DNA from: Chrysomallon squamiferum
Taxonomy: Eukaryota; Mollusca; Gastropoda; Neomphalida; Peltospiridae
DNA: 64,000 nucleotides
Reading direction: 5' to 3'
Assembly (NCBI GenBank): GCA_012295275.1
Contig: CM022672.1
Location: 24,848,430-24,912,429 of the forward strand
This document shows positions 40,136 to 53,031 of the stretch, in pieces. The notes under the pieces are model-generated. The model did not search any database, had not been told where the DNA came from, and saw only the letters and a program-made list of their open reading frames with translations. Position 1 is the first letter of the stretch, and every line of letters begins with the position of its first letter. The position numbers were made by a program, and so were the translations under genes.

Positions 40136-40426
40136 TTCCCTTTTCTTTTTCTCTCATTTTGGTTATTTTTCATGTTTTATCAAATTGTAATTAAAGCCGA
40201 TATTCAAATCCAACATCTCAGCTATATTAAACAGTAATACCACGGAGACATCAGAAGGAAAAAAAACCCAAACAAACAAATATATATATGTTATCTATAA
40301 ACTCGCTTTATTATTGTTTCGAATTGGAAAGGGAATGATTTGTCACAATTCTTGTCTTTATTACATTAAAACCCAAATAATATGTGAGATACACAGTTTT
40401 ATTGCTTAATGTGTATTGGTTTATTT

Positions 40427-40516
40427 TTCTTCTTCTTCTTCTTTTTCTTCTTCTTATAATAATAATAAGAAGAAGAAGAAGAAGAAGAAAGAAGAAGAAG
40501 AAGAAGAAGAAGAAGC
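40427..40516. repeat. (CTT)n/(GAA)n foldback palindrome
   Basis: CTT triplets at 40427-40455 and AAG triplets at 40468-40515 are reverse complements around a short AT centre, giving a long near-perfect palindrome with pure pyrimidine and purine arms. The Ser, Lys, Glu and Arg frames are artefacts. Confidence 0.92.
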
Positions 40517-40659
40517 AAAGAGTCAGGGAAACGTACAACAGGAGAGATGGTCGTTCACCACACTTAGTACTTTTAACTTTTCCGGAGGGCGTTATGTAGG
40601 CCAGGTAGTAGATCCACTTAAAAACTAACTTTAACTTACACACTGTGTCCACGCGTTTG

Positions 40660-41085
40660 TCTGTGTTGAGTCGGCGGCAGCAACAAGTATCAAAGGAGAC
40701 ACGTGTCAGGAGTGGACAAGGCCTGATAGTCTGTTAATGAGCGCCCCGAGACAGCTTCTGAAGATCTACACGTACTCGTTAATCATCCCTCTTCGCTAAT
40801 TGGCAAATACTAGCAAACCTGAAACAGACCATAAACAGCGTATCTTCAGTGCAAGATAACACGTTATGGGTAATAAAACTGGGATTGTCCATGCCGTGTT
40901 TGGAAATTCATAAACCTGCGGGAATGCCAAGATAACGCGGTCGTTGGAGATGTCCTCACGGAAATACTCAGAAGTGGGCCAGACGCACCGCGCTCATCAC
41001 AGCACTGATGAGTGTGGGCAAGATCGATCTTCCTTGATTTGTCCGCGGAGTATTCACTGTTCCAACCACGGCCTCAGTAGGGGTA
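40660..41085. promoter_or_regulatory. Candidate distal regulatory island
   Basis: About 425 bp with no simple repeat, balanced GC and clustered homeodomain-type words (GTTAATGAG, GTTAATCATCC, CGCTAATTGGC), plus CACGTGTC and GCCAAGATAACG. No open frame of note. It lies 11 kb downstream of the LIM-homeodomain stop. Function is inferred. Confidence 0.28.
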
Positions 41086-41089
41086 CATA

Positions 41090-41245
41090 TTTATTTATTT
41101 ATATGACTGATTAATAAAAATTTAGATACATTTGCCTAATCTCTAAATTAATGATTATAATTCAAATTATTCAGATTTTCTTTATATATCAGTATCATTT
41201 TAAGATAAGAAGATTAAAATGATGATGATCATGCTGATTATTATA

Positions 41246-41335
<90 letters not shown>

Positions 41336-42923
41336 GGCACCAGCAACAGTAGCAAATAAAAAGTATTAATTTGGCTAATTTCTAGATTAGAAAAAAAAAA
41401 AAAAAAAAAAGAAAGTAGAGACAGAACAGAGAATATGATACATAAACACAAGACAACTTTCAAACATATCCACTGAATATATTCTCTTCAAACACAATAA
41501 CACACCCTCAAAGATACAGCACGTGCATACTGGTTTATCTCATTTGTAGCCAATCAGCGCGTCTCATATACCCACATAGGCTATATTGTTTTCAAGAAAC
41601 AAGTGCGCTGATTGCTTCCTAATGCGTTCCAATGCTGTATTCCACAAACACACAACGTCATCCTGTTTACTCAGCTGATCGGCCCGTGTTTCCGTTCCGG
41701 CCCAGAATTTCTGTGACTGGCAGGTGCAACAGGTGATGTGATGCCGTAACGTCTGGAATGTCATCATCGTGCATGCTGTAGTGTGATGGCGGCACGTATG
41801 GAGAGGAATATTTTCTGAATCGAAAAAAAGAGAGAGAGAGAGAAAAAAAAAATAGTAATGAAAACACAACAACAAGCAGTATTTATCCACTCAGTGTAAA
41901 GTTGCGGAACTGAAACGAATGGCAAAGAAAACAACGTGAAAGAAATTCGAAAATCCTACTCTCTGAAGAATAAAAATCTGGATAATGGAATTCAGAATTT
42001 CTCTGACTTTTTTTTTTTTAAAGTTTAGATGGTGTAGGCTTTTGTTCAGTTTTTGTTTTCTTTCTTTTTCGTTTTCTTTGGTGACTTTCTTTTATCTTTT
42101 GCTTCTAATTTTTTGTTCTGTGTTTTGCAGCATGTCTTTCTTTTTAAAATGAATTAATTTTAATTTTTATTTATTTATTATGTTTCAGATTTGAAAAAAA
42201 AAAAATATATATATATATATATAAAACAAAAACGAAAGGTCATAAATAAATATATAAATAAATAAATAAATTGATTAAATAATTTTTAAAAAATGAAAAA
42301 TAAACAAAAGCAATTTAATTTGTGCAAATACAAAACCTCTAAAATATGTATCTTGCAACTATGCTTATTTTTGGAACAGTCATTAAAATCAACTTCGTTA
42401 TAAAAATAACATTATTCTCTTTAAAAATCATATATATATCTTTACATTAATAAATCCATGAAAACTGACATTAAAAGGATGTTTTGAAGTTAACTACTGG
42501 AAACAAAAATAACTGATGAATATATTTATGGACCTCTTTTTTCTTCAGTTTTTAATCTTTCTTTTTTGTATTACCATCAAAGTTTTACAGCATCTTTTTC
42601 TTCGTTTTCTTTCTGTTATTATATATTTTTATTTATTTTTATTTTATATTATTTTATTTACGATATTTTTATTTTTATCTGTATATAAAGCTTTTTATAA
42701 AAACAAAATTAAATATGATACTGAAGTAGTTTTATTAATTTTTATTAATTCATTAATAAATTTATTTATTATTTTATTATTTTATTTTATTTTATTTCAT
42801 TTTATTGTTTTAATATTATTGTTGTTGTTGTTGTTGTTGTTGTTATTATTATTATTATTTTTGTTTTGTTTTTTAAATTTCTTCTTTTCTTTCCCTTTCT
42901 TATTAAAAAATGAGAGAAGGAAG

Positions 42924-42966
<43 letters not shown>

Positions 42967-43090
42967 AAAAAGAATTCATCAATAATATGTCCTAATAAAA
43001 TTTCCCAGCATTGATTTGAAACTAACTAGTCTTTTAGTCTTTGTTTGGATGGCGAATTACTGCCAATAAAAAGTCTTATACTTGAATCAA
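41090..43090. other. Low-complexity intergenic region
   Basis: Contains (TTG)n-(TTA)n at 41247-41335, an A run at 41392-41411, (TTTA)n, (AAAT)n and (TA)n steps at 42160-42290, T-rich sequence at 42520-42890 with (TTG)n, and a poly-A run at 42924-42964. The 41.46-41.90 kb part is unique. No gene is seen. Confidence 0.8.
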
Positions 43091-43439
43091 TACTATTCTA
43101 ATGTGTCCACAACTGTGTTTAGATTTCTTCTCTCACACAGAACCTCTGCGATCGATTCCCGTCAAGGGACAAGGAGCGACATACAGTTCAAACACTGCTT
43201 TCAGAACTATGAGACACGTGTTTATGCAGGCCATTGTTCATCTAATATCTAGTGTTTACTCATCGTTTGATGGCAAACTTGGGCAGGATAACTTGAAATG
43301 GTTTTCATTTGTTTATACTGGACATCTAATTCGGTTTTATCTTGTATTTGTTTTATCAGCAATAGTAAATATTTCAGTACACGGTTTCATATATAAATAC
43401 CTGTACGCGAGAGCATGTTCAAGTGCTGACATACGCACG

Positions 43440-43471
<32 letters not shown>

Positions 43472-44173
43472 TTTACAGATACACGCTCACACAGACAGAC
43501 AGATACACATGCCCACATATTTTATGTCGGTGAATGAGTGTGTATTTTAATTTATTTTTTTTCTTCTTGTAATCATTGTAAAGAAGTTCATACATCCCAA
43601 ATCTCAAGGGACTGCTGGGTTGCTATAATTCCTCTGGTATCCAAGATGACACTTTAACCAAAGTCTAAGCCGATTTTCTGCTTCTCGAGTGGTGAATATT
43701 ACGTGCTAAAGTGGATTTTACCGACTACCAGTAGCCTCCTAGCTGTGCCAAATCGAAGACAACCCGATAATCTGTATCATTCTGGTTCCCCCTGGCTAAA
43801 CAAGTTAGCTAGCCACTGTGAGTTTAAATACTGCAAGCATTTACTTTTCGTTTTAAAGAGCTTCTTTCATTTCGACAGATGATCATTTAACATTTTGTAA
43901 GATGTTACATTTTTCGCAAAACTGAAGGTTTTTGCGACACAAGAATGTTATGTGAACGATTCACCAGTGCCCCAGTTTCGAAACTTACTCTTAACCAGCT
44001 GGAATCTCCACAACCGGTGTGGTACCAGTATTTTGCTACACTACTTGTGAATAGAAAAATAACTAGTTGCAAAGATTAATAATGATTATTATTCAACATT
44101 ATGATTGGCATCATTATCATTACCACTGATACCATCATCATCATCTTTATGCTTTTACTACTACTACTACTAT

Positions 44174-44223
<50 letters not shown>

Positions 44224-45580
44224 TAAATAAACGTTTATCTACTATCGTAAACTTTCTTTTTCTGTTATACAGTCTTTATACTTTTGTATTACTGGCATTT
44301 ATGATCTCTGTCATTAACATGTCATACTATAAATCTCATTTCGTGAACATCCAAGAGTTGTCACCTCGTTTCATCACACGTTGTGTTTTCCAAGTCTGGC
44401 ATCTCAGCAAACTGCAATTAAAACTAAAACCGACGTTTTAGTAGCATAGAAAATAAAAATTTCACATTCTGCAACCAATTCCCAAACCGAAGCTCACCTT
44501 CATCAAACTGCCATGCAAGATAACACTAACCTTACCGAGGTCAGAGGTCATATACCTTTAGTCCCGGCTCCTAGTTAAACTATAATGTATTCGTGAGTGC
44601 ACTGCATGTTACTAACGTAAATATTCTGATTTGATAGAGGAATAGTTTTTTAATTAGCGTTTTTTTCTTCTACAACTACTATCGAGTAGGAGGGCTACAC
44701 GACAGACTGATAACGTCAGGAGACAAATATGATCACATGGTTGATATGAGGGTCTGAAACGGTCAATAAAGACATCGGTGCGTAGATGAAACAGACAGGT
44801 CGGGTCGTTTCTTTAGTGACATATTGTTTTACACCGGCTAGACCGGTTTTATCATTAGCTGAATTAGAATACTATTTAATGGAAGTTTGTACTCGTTGTT
44901 GTTGTTGCTGCTGTTCTTGTTTACATTCTTCATCTCACCATTATCATCATCAAGTTCATCATCATCATCATCATCATTATTATTATTATTATTATCATCA
45001 TCATCATCATCATCATCATCATTATTAAACCAATTTATTATTGTTATTTTGTTTTTCTTTTTACATCTTTGATAGATAATGCTATAAAAAAATTAAGTTT
45101 AAATTCAATTTATGTATTACTCATAGTACATCTTCTACTTACAGTAAATCTTTTACGTATTATTGTCAAGCGGAAACAGGGGTATTATGATTTATTATTA
45201 TATATATTAAAAAGAAAGTTAATTTCTATTAAGCTCCCAATTACATTACTGCTACCTGGTTGTTGGGTCAAAATAGTAGTTGGCTGAAACAACAGATAAT
45301 AATTACTCATAAAATCAACTTCACCTAAACGAGTTGACACTTTTTATGGTTTGTGGAATAATTTCTTGCAGAGACAAATACGCAAGTCCTCTAATGAGAA
45401 TAATTGTACAAGGAAGCATAAATAATATTTAATTAATAATGACACATCACAAACTTAATGCACCCCGCGATTTAAGTTTTATTGTCAGAGTGCTAAACTT
45501 AAGACATTCTTCATAAATGAATCTATCAGTTAGCAAAACAAAAATTGAAACAGTGTGTTAACTCAAAGACCTTTAAATCC
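43091..45580. other. Intergenic region with CA, ACT and CAT arrays
   Basis: Mostly unique sequence with (CA)n at 43444-43470, (ACT)n at 44156-44223 and (CAT)n-(ATT)n-(CAT)n at 44944-45026. The 43.1-43.55 kb open frame (149 residues on +) ends in the CA array, has ordinary composition before it and matches no domain I know. I do not call it a gene. Confidence 0.65.

Positions 45581-45582
<2 letters not shown>

Positions 45583-45663
<81 letters not shown>
45583..45663. repeat. (CT)n microsatellite, 81 bp
   Basis: Uninterrupted CT run. Confidence 0.98.
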
Positions 45664-45665
<2 letters not shown>

Positions 45666-47180
45666 CGATAATTATTAGTATTATTTCTATTTATACTTTT
45701 CTGTTGTTTTCAAATAGTTTTGTCATGAATTATTCAACGGTCGATGATGGACCAGACTGAAGATTTTGATTATTAATACAGCGACACTCGTAATGAAGTC
45801 AGAAGAAAAGGCAAAGAAGGAAAGTAACAAGACCGTGTTCTCGTTCACTCTTCCACTGTCCGTGAACCTGTCTGTAATCCTCACAAGACAGAACTTATAA
45901 ACAATGTCACGACACGGCATCAGTCAAAGTCAACCGATTGTACAGTCTGAAATTGGCCACTTAAAATTTAATGGGGCGCGGGTCGAGCGAAATATTTCGA
46001 TCGTAAATTCGCCTAGCAGTGACGTCAACGAGCGGATGGTGATGTTTTCAAGGTGTGTTATCAGCGGGTGATAGCAGTGAAAGCTTTGATAGCGAATCAT
46101 TGCAGGTTTATAGCCCAGCTATCTGTGCTGTCTGACTCCGCGTAGCACCGAGTCTGCATGGTGACCACTTACATCAGTCCGTGTTGCTTGTTTTCTAATT
46201 CTAACAATAATGGTAACGATCTGTCACTGTTTTTACTGGTACTAATTCCGATAATAATTATGTTGATAAATCAGTATTTTCTAATGATGATGATGATGAT
46301 GATGATGATTCCTTCAAATATATTTTTTTGTATTAATAATGATCATGATTGGCATTGTATTTGCTAGAACTAACAATGACGATAATGATAATTTTGATCT
46401 ATCAATAAAATATTTTCTAGTATTAATAGATACTATAATTCTCAATGTATTTGCTACGTCTAAAACGCTTTTATTAATATATTAATATATTATTATATTT
46501 GGTAAAAAAAAAAAAAAAAAAAGAAGAGAGATAATACAGACATTTGTACTGATGATTACGGATCATTAATAATCTTGTAACTCTTAACAATAATAATCTT
46601 CAGTGTAATAATTAGAAGTTCCAAAATATTTTCTTGATGTTATTGTTTCTGTCCACAAAAATCACTGAACGCATTGACTGTTACTTAAATTAGCAGAGAT
46701 AAAGCTCTCAGTATAAACGAAATTATCCTCTTATTCCGTTAATTAATAATTAGACATCAACATTTAAAACAACAACAACAACATTTTTTTTAGAAAACAA
46801 GACAGTAAAGAAGGAATATGAAGTTCTCGAAGGTAATAAAAATTATAACATACAAAAATAAACAAATAAATAAATAACAACAACAACAACAAAAAGGACC
46901 CAAGAGAAAGTAACTCTGTTTATCTATCTATTAGTAACTGTTGGCGGAGATTACGACATGAAGAATGGGTAATGTAAGAAGGGAGAAAACTCATGTTGAC
47001 AGATGAGGTCAGGCTGATTCGTCGTTGATTTACTGACCCGAGACACGATTTACTGCACAGACTTTCATAATTTGTTGCAAATTTTTTTACTGGTAAAATA
47101 TTTACACATACTGTCTTTGATTTTGTTCTAAATAGATATTGAGATTAGATTTTGTTTTTCACTACAAACACACACAAAAC

Positions 47181-47213
<33 letters not shown>

Positions 47214-47516
47214 TTATTTAATTAAAAAAAATTATTATTTGCTTTTTAATTTGAAACTTTAAAATGATTAAAAGTGTGGAAAACGATCGTCTATAAACAC
47301 ACATAAGCACACACATTCATATAAATGCGCCATATTTAGTTTACATCCGTTAAATATAGTTGAATATTTATAATGTATTAGCTCGATATTACACTAAATA
47401 TAAATTCAATTTTGCTTAGAAACGTCAATTTAAATTAAATTAATAAGCAGAAAAACAAAATATAAGAGCTTAAAAATTTCAGTTTTAGAACTTAACGTTT
47501 TCAGGTTTGATTCCAG
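45664..47516. other. Intergenic sequence
   Basis: Unique AT-rich sequence with a short (ATG)n at 46284-46309, an A run at 46505-46522, (CAA)n steps near 46770 and 46878, and (CA)n at 47180-47208. No gene is recognised. Confidence 0.65.
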
Positions 47517-47567
47517 GTGGAAGCCATCATACACTGTTGGTTGACATTTGCAGCATGTGCTAGTCAG
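47517..47567 (+). CDS. Possible 51-bp internal exon (unassigned)
   Basis: The stretch is flanked by TTCCAG and a strong GTGAGT donor at 47568 and is open in one frame, reading VEAIIHCWLTFAACASQ. That is 17 residues, hydrophobic with two cysteines. It is a third of a kilobase from any other candidate and the next gene-like sequence on this strand is the EGF-like fragment 2.6 kb further on. It could equally be chance. Confidence 0.2.
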
Positions 47568-47569
47568 GT

Positions 47570-48059
47570 GAGTTGGAAATGAAGCCACACGAGCAGTAAG
47601 ACGTTTACAGTGTCAAGAAGGCATTCTCTAATAACTGGCATAGCAAATACAATTTGTAATGAATCTGTACAAACGTTTGCTTAAACAATGTGGTTTTCTT
47701 TACAAACACAGAATGATGAGGATGGATAAAAGATGTTTGGATGAGAGTGCTGAATATCAAATATGTAACAAACAGCAGATGATGTGACACGTCTGATGGC
47801 AGACAAGAATTCTGTAAAAGTAAAACACACAATTTCTTTTTTTCACTTTTAATTTTTAGGTTGATGTTAGTGACTGACTATCTTCAGCAAATCTCTAGTC
47901 AATACGATTTAGATTCGGAAAATTTAATGTCAGTGTCATAGTCAAATTTGTAAAATGTGTTTTATCGTAAAAACCGACCATTGGACAAATGTTCAAATGA
48001 AGAAATAAACTTAAGAATAACTTACCAGGCCATAAGACAATAGTAGCAACAACAACAGC
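47570..48059. other. Unique intergenic sequence
   Basis: No repeat or recognisable coding frame. Confidence 0.6.
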
Positions 48060-48365
48060 ACCACCGGCAGCTGTAGTAGTTGCAGGAGTAGTAATATTAG
48101 TAGGAAAAAGAGTAGATGAAATAGTAGTAGTGTTAGTAGTATTATAGTAATAGTAGTGACAGTAAGAGCTGTAATAGTAATAGTTGTTTTAGTATCAGTA
48201 GTAGCAGCAGCAGTTATAATAGTAGTAGAGTGAATGATTATAGTAACAGCAGCAGCAGTAGTAGCAGCAGCAGCAGTTATAATAGTAGTAGAGTGAATGA
48301 TTATAGTAACAGCAGCAGCAGTAGTAGTAGCAGCAGCAATAGCAGTAGTAGTAGCAGCACATCAG
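48060..48365. repeat. (AGT/AGC)n tract with an internal tandem duplication of about 66 bp
   Basis: A triplet-rich region. A segment including GTAGAGTGAATGATTATAGT is present at about 48226 and again at about 48288, with flanking AGC runs, so a 60-70 bp piece has duplicated. The poly-Ser frame is an artefact. Confidence 0.88.
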
Positions 48366-48469
48366 TTATAACATTAGTTGTAGCAAACTGCTTTGAAATA
48401 AATATTCATCTGAGCATATCTGTAATTTATATATAAAAAATTATTGTTAGTGACAAATGACTAAGCTAT

Positions 48470-48505
<36 letters not shown>

Positions 48506-49076
48506 AAAGGAAGTGTTTGGAACATTCGTAATGGAAAAAATATATATTACATTTTTGCAGTTTATTTTTTTACATCAAAAAAAGTGATTGAAATAGTTAA
48601 AAAAGAAGAAGAAAAGAATTACTCTTTTCTCAAGATTATAAAATTATATTTCATGAGTCTTACGAAAGAGCCGAACCACGGTTCCCACAGAAGAAAAGCA
48701 GGGCACTCTTTAGCCATATTGCCGCAATCTGTCGACTGTATATAACTGAGCGTATTGTAAGTACGAAAACAGAAGCTAGTAGAACTAAGTTACCTCGCAA
48801 TAATCTGCTTCTCATTATTGGCTTGTGAAGATGGCGGAATGGGACGAACGTGTTTGTCGTCTGCTCTAAGTTACTGCCTCCGTATCGTCTGCGATTACGG
48901 CACGAGGCGTGGCAGAAGATAAAACACAGCTTCTTTACGACACTCTCACCTTGAAACGTCATGAAAAAGAAACTTAACTTTGATCACGAGATCGACAGCG
49001 GCAGTAAATTTAAAGTTTCTTTCATCGCATGTATCTCCAGAGGTTAAAAATATAGTTTATCGTCAATATTAATTTT

Positions 49077-49108
<32 letters not shown>

Positions 49109-49218
49109 CAGGGGCAGTATGACTATTTTACAAGAGATGTCTTTTATCAATATCACATTAAATCAAATAAGATATAATTGTTAATGGTGAAAAAGGTCTT
49201 GATATTTTAAGGGTGAAG

Positions 49219-49256
<38 letters not shown>

Positions 49257-50131
49257 CATATGAGAATATAAATTTGTTTAATTTTTAATTTTTTAAATAA
49301 TAATAATAATTTTTTTTTTTATCATTTTGTTCACTCTACATGATTACCGTTTCTTTTTTATTTTAGATAACGAAACATATCAATGTTATTATTTTTTTTT
49401 ACTATTTATTTTATTATTATTTTGTTTTTCACTAGACAAGTAAGAATTTATTACAGTTATAAACTGTTGCTTTTGCAATAAAATTTACTTCTATCGAAAT
49501 GTTGATTTATTATTTATAAGATTACCAGTCGTAAAATCACGATAACAGTAGTAATATAACTAAAAAAAAAATAATTATTATTTTTGTGATATTTCCTTTA
49601 GCTTTTTAAAAATTAAATACTTTATTAATAATAGTATATATGTATATATTATTTTTAATCATTAACAGGTCAGTCCACAAATAAGTAAATATGTAAATCA
49701 TTCACAGTTATGTCATGAAAGCTATTCTGACAGATTTAAAGTAAATAAAAATAACTTATGAATAATCTCAGATGTATCTGTAAGTATGCAGAGAAAAAAA
49801 AATATAACATTTATCAAAAAAGAAACACAACAAATAAATAATAAAATGTATCATCATCAAAGTAAAGTACAACACAGACAGATAACAGTAATTATTTCTA
49901 GGAGAGAGAAGTAAATAGAAAGCCAAACAGCCAAACAACTGCACTGTTACAGATAACAAACAGATTAAATAGAGAAACAAACAAACATACACAGACAGTC
50001 ATATAGACAGATGGAAAGAGAGAAATAGACAGATATATAGGCAGACTGACATACATATATAATGATATAGACAATATAGATATTGTCTACTATTCCTCCA
50101 AAATGATGTTGTAATTAATTCACATCGTTAG
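48470..50131. other. Intergenic sequence
   Basis: (TTTA)n at 48471-48505, a T run at 49077-49109, an A run then (TA)n at 49217-49257, and AT-rich unique sequence. The 100-residue frame on the - strand at 48660-48962 resembles no family I know and is not called. Confidence 0.65.
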
Positions 50132-50238
50132 CACGTGTTACAGCAACCCATGTCAGAACTCGGGTACGTGTATAGATGGTCTTGATGAATACACGTGTAA
50201 ATGTCCAAAAGAATTCAGTGGAAATTGCCTGTTGGAAA
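50132..50238 (+). CDS. EGF-like domain fragment
   Basis: Seen: the frame from 50133 reads [20 protein letters not shown] then [12 protein letters not shown], giving all six cysteines in the EGF order C-x4-C-x5-C-x8-C-x1-C-x7-C with the usual NPC, GTC and TCKCP contexts. A possible acceptor (TCGTTAG) lies at 50125-50131 and a weak donor (GT at 50239). Without splicing the frame stops at 50286. Known: EGF-like modules occur in secreted and cell-surface proteins. The predicted exon phases (2 and 1) differ from the usual 1-1 of EGF exons, so boundaries may be wrong or the piece may be a decayed exon. No signal peptide or other EGF repeat is visible nearby. Confidence 0.55.
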
Positions 50239-50691
50239 GTCAGATATTACTAGAAAATATAATGGAAATGAGGAAGATAATGTTTTAAATTAAACAATGT
50301 GTCCTGTCTCAATAAAGACAGTAATATTGAAAGTATTGCATTCTTCTTATTTTTATTAGTATGCATAACATGTGACTCAAATATTTAAATTTAAAAAAAA
50401 TCATTATTGAAATTCAAATTTGTAGATGTGTGTTAAATTATTGTAAGTAGCTTCACTTAATATATAATTTAACTTAATTTTATTTAATTTAATGGGATGT
50501 GTGTTAAAAATAATTCAAATTTATATGCGTAATTGAAAGCTGTTTTCATGTGACTACATAATTCTTTCGTTTGATTTATCGTTTAACTGGAAAACATTTG
50601 AATTATGACATTTTTTAAATTCTGATTAGGCTAAACAAAAGCATGGTGATAATGTTTCTGATACGTATCATTAACATCATCATAGCGACAG

Positions 50692-50871
50692 CCTGTCCTG
50701 AACAACAAGTTCCAGCAGACAGTTCTAAAGAAAGACATGACCAACTTGTGTCTGGTGTTCTGTTGTCAAGACAACTCACTTCAGTTTGGTTATGATCATC
50801 GTCAGTGGTGGGTTTATGGAGCTCACGGTGCCTGGATCCTGTTGGCCCAGTTCCAAAATGTCTGGGTTTAA
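50692..50871 (+). pseudogene. Cysteine-containing open stretch, possibly a decayed WSC-like domain
   Basis: After CATAGCGACAG the frame reads PVLNNKFQQTVLKKDMTNLC then LVFCCQDNSLQFGYDHRQWW and runs to TAA at 50869-50871. The pattern MTN-x-C-x3-C with FGYD and a Trp-rich continuation is reminiscent of WSC carbohydrate-binding domains, but the expected CWCG-type motif is replaced by WWVYG. It could be a mutated exon or chance. It lies 450 bp after the EGF-like fragment on the same strand. Confidence 0.25.
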
Positions 50872-51194
50872 AATATGTACCGAGATTTTATTTTATTTTT
50901 ATTTTTTAGAACGCACTGCCTTAGTTATTTCACTGTCTGAGTGCTATACGACAATGTCCTGAAAGAAAAAGTACTGTTGGCAACAGAAATAAATAGTCTA
51001 AATAAGCGTAGAAGAGATATATTTATATATCAGCAACAGATAATCTGAATATAAAAATTATAATACAAATTTAGTTCTGATCTATAACTGCTATAACAAA
51101 TCCGATTACAAATTTAACATTATTATTATTATTATTATTATATTATTATTTTCTTTTTGTTTTATTTTTTTTTTTTTAAAACCAACCGCTTTCT

Positions 51195-51362
51195 GGAGGT
51201 AGAGTAGATGGTGAATATGCATACAAGGACTGTTCCAGTGATTTGAGTCGAATGCAGTCGACATACGTGGAGAAACTCAAACAGTCTGAATTCAGTTACC
51301 TGTGTGAGAAGTACAAAGAGGAGTGTGTTTCTGACAACGTGGCTTTTCGGTGCAGTCAGTGA
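51195..51362 (+). CDS. Cysteine-containing C-terminal exon candidate (unassigned)
   Basis: The frame (open from 51180) reads GGRVDGEYAYKDCSSDLSRM, then a charged helical-looking stretch KLKQSEFSYLCEKYKEEC, and ends CSQ with TGA at 51360-51362. Codon use and composition look protein-like and it follows a long pyrimidine tract that could belong to a splice acceptor (nearest AG at 51197-51198). No family is recognised. It is the third such piece in order on the + strand within 1.25 kb. Confidence 0.3.
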   Translation, partial: GGRVDGEYAYKDCSSDLSRMQSTYVEKLKQSEFSYLCEKYKEECVSDNVAFRCSQ

Positions 51363-52997
51363 TGTGTGTGTGTTTTTTGATGTGTGCAATTAGATGAATG
51401 TAAGCAGTGATTTTAATACTAAAATCGTATTCTTTAATTAATAGAATAATGTTGTGTTGCTATAAATGAAACTGATAATAAAAGAAGAAAATAGTTTCCG
51501 CCATCCGTTCTTTGTCCGTTATCACCGAAAGATATTTTCTGTTCACTTTATCGTAGTCAGGAAAGCACATACGAATGCCTTATATAAAGAACTTGCTGGG
51601 ACTCAAAAGTATAAGAGAAAATCGCGTAGCATGGTCTTTCGTGAACACATATGGGTGTTTATATCAGAATTGATCGTACAGCGCTACGGAGAAAGCTGTG
51701 CACCAATGAACTACAAACTAACGTTATTTATGTGAAATTGCCGTCGGAAGCAACTGTCCTTTTTTTATTAAACCGTACTCAAAAATCGCAATCTTAAATG
51801 TCAAAACAATGTTTTAATAGCTGTTAGAAATGTTTTATTTAAAAGAATTTGTGAGAGATGATGTCATTAGAAGGAAGTAGGGTTTCTTTCTTCCTTTTTT
51901 TTTTTTTTTTTTTTTTAAAATATAAATAAAGATTATATATTTAAAGGAAACAGACTATGGTAAAAAAGATTAAAGATTACATGATGTTGCATGAAATTAA
52001 AAAAAAAAAATTAAAATAACAACAACAAAATGTGTTAGCCTTCTAAATAAATTTTATATATATAAATATCCTTTAAGCTATATGTCTATTTTTATTTCCT
52101 TTTTGTTCTCATTTCAAGTATAATGCCTAAAGATAGGTTAAAATGAACTAGCTATTCCTTCGTCTTCATTAAATGCATATTACTATCTAAATATTTAATA
52201 ATAACAACAACAACCATAATTATGAACATAACAATACAACATAAATATAATAATCATAAAAAGAAGAAGAAATAAATAAATTGACAAAATGATTATTTCA
52301 AATCCTCAGAAATTCCGATACTTTTACTGATCTTTAATGTAAAAAAACGCAAATTCAAAAAAGAAAATGTAAAGAAATTTTCAAAAACGTAAACACAGAG
52401 ACATAATTTAAATTCTAATAAAAGTTATTTTCAAAGATTAATACAAACTTCTCCGCATTCAGCATTTTATGATTCACATTAGAATTATTTTAATAGAAAA
52501 AAATATTACATAATTAGACTGAGATTTAATTGCCAAACATGCCACATTCCTTACAAATGTTTCAGTGGTCAACCAACTCAAATATTTTCGTAAATGTAGC
52601 ATTTGTAAATCTTTCCAGTTGTTAAATCTTTCGAATCATCTAGCCTTGGGCGCTGAATCTATTTTAAAATTCTCATGGTTTCACTGTCCTGAAATACCAC
52701 CTTCCAGAACCCTTGAAACACCTCACACATCTAACAACGCGTAACAGTTCTACTCTGCCTCAGGAAACGCGCATGCGTTAAATGTGGAACACGCGACAAT
52801 ACTTGGTTAAAGAATATCGATCTTTAAAGAGCTCTTCCCTAAGGGAGAGAATCTGAGAGATCTTAATTTCTGTCGAGTGAACTTTGAAGAGCGTTCGGCT
52901 GTTTGGACACAACCCGTAACAAAGAACTTTAAATTCGAAATAACCTTTCGTCCGGTTTCCGGCGTCCATAAATGGTGGCACATGGAAGCCAAATATA

Positions 52998-53031
<34 letters not shown>

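Noticed and set aside
42516-42995. 159-residue frame with hydrophobic N-terminal part
   Set aside because: It is T-rich, TTG/TTA and poly-A low-complexity DNA, with no domain or conserved composition.
43101-43550. 149-residue + strand frame
   Set aside because: The first 100 residues look ordinary but match no family I recognise. The frame ends in a CA array and no splice structure or homologue is apparent.
48660-48962. 100-residue - strand frame
   Set aside because: No domain or splice context is seen, and nothing conserved is recognisable.
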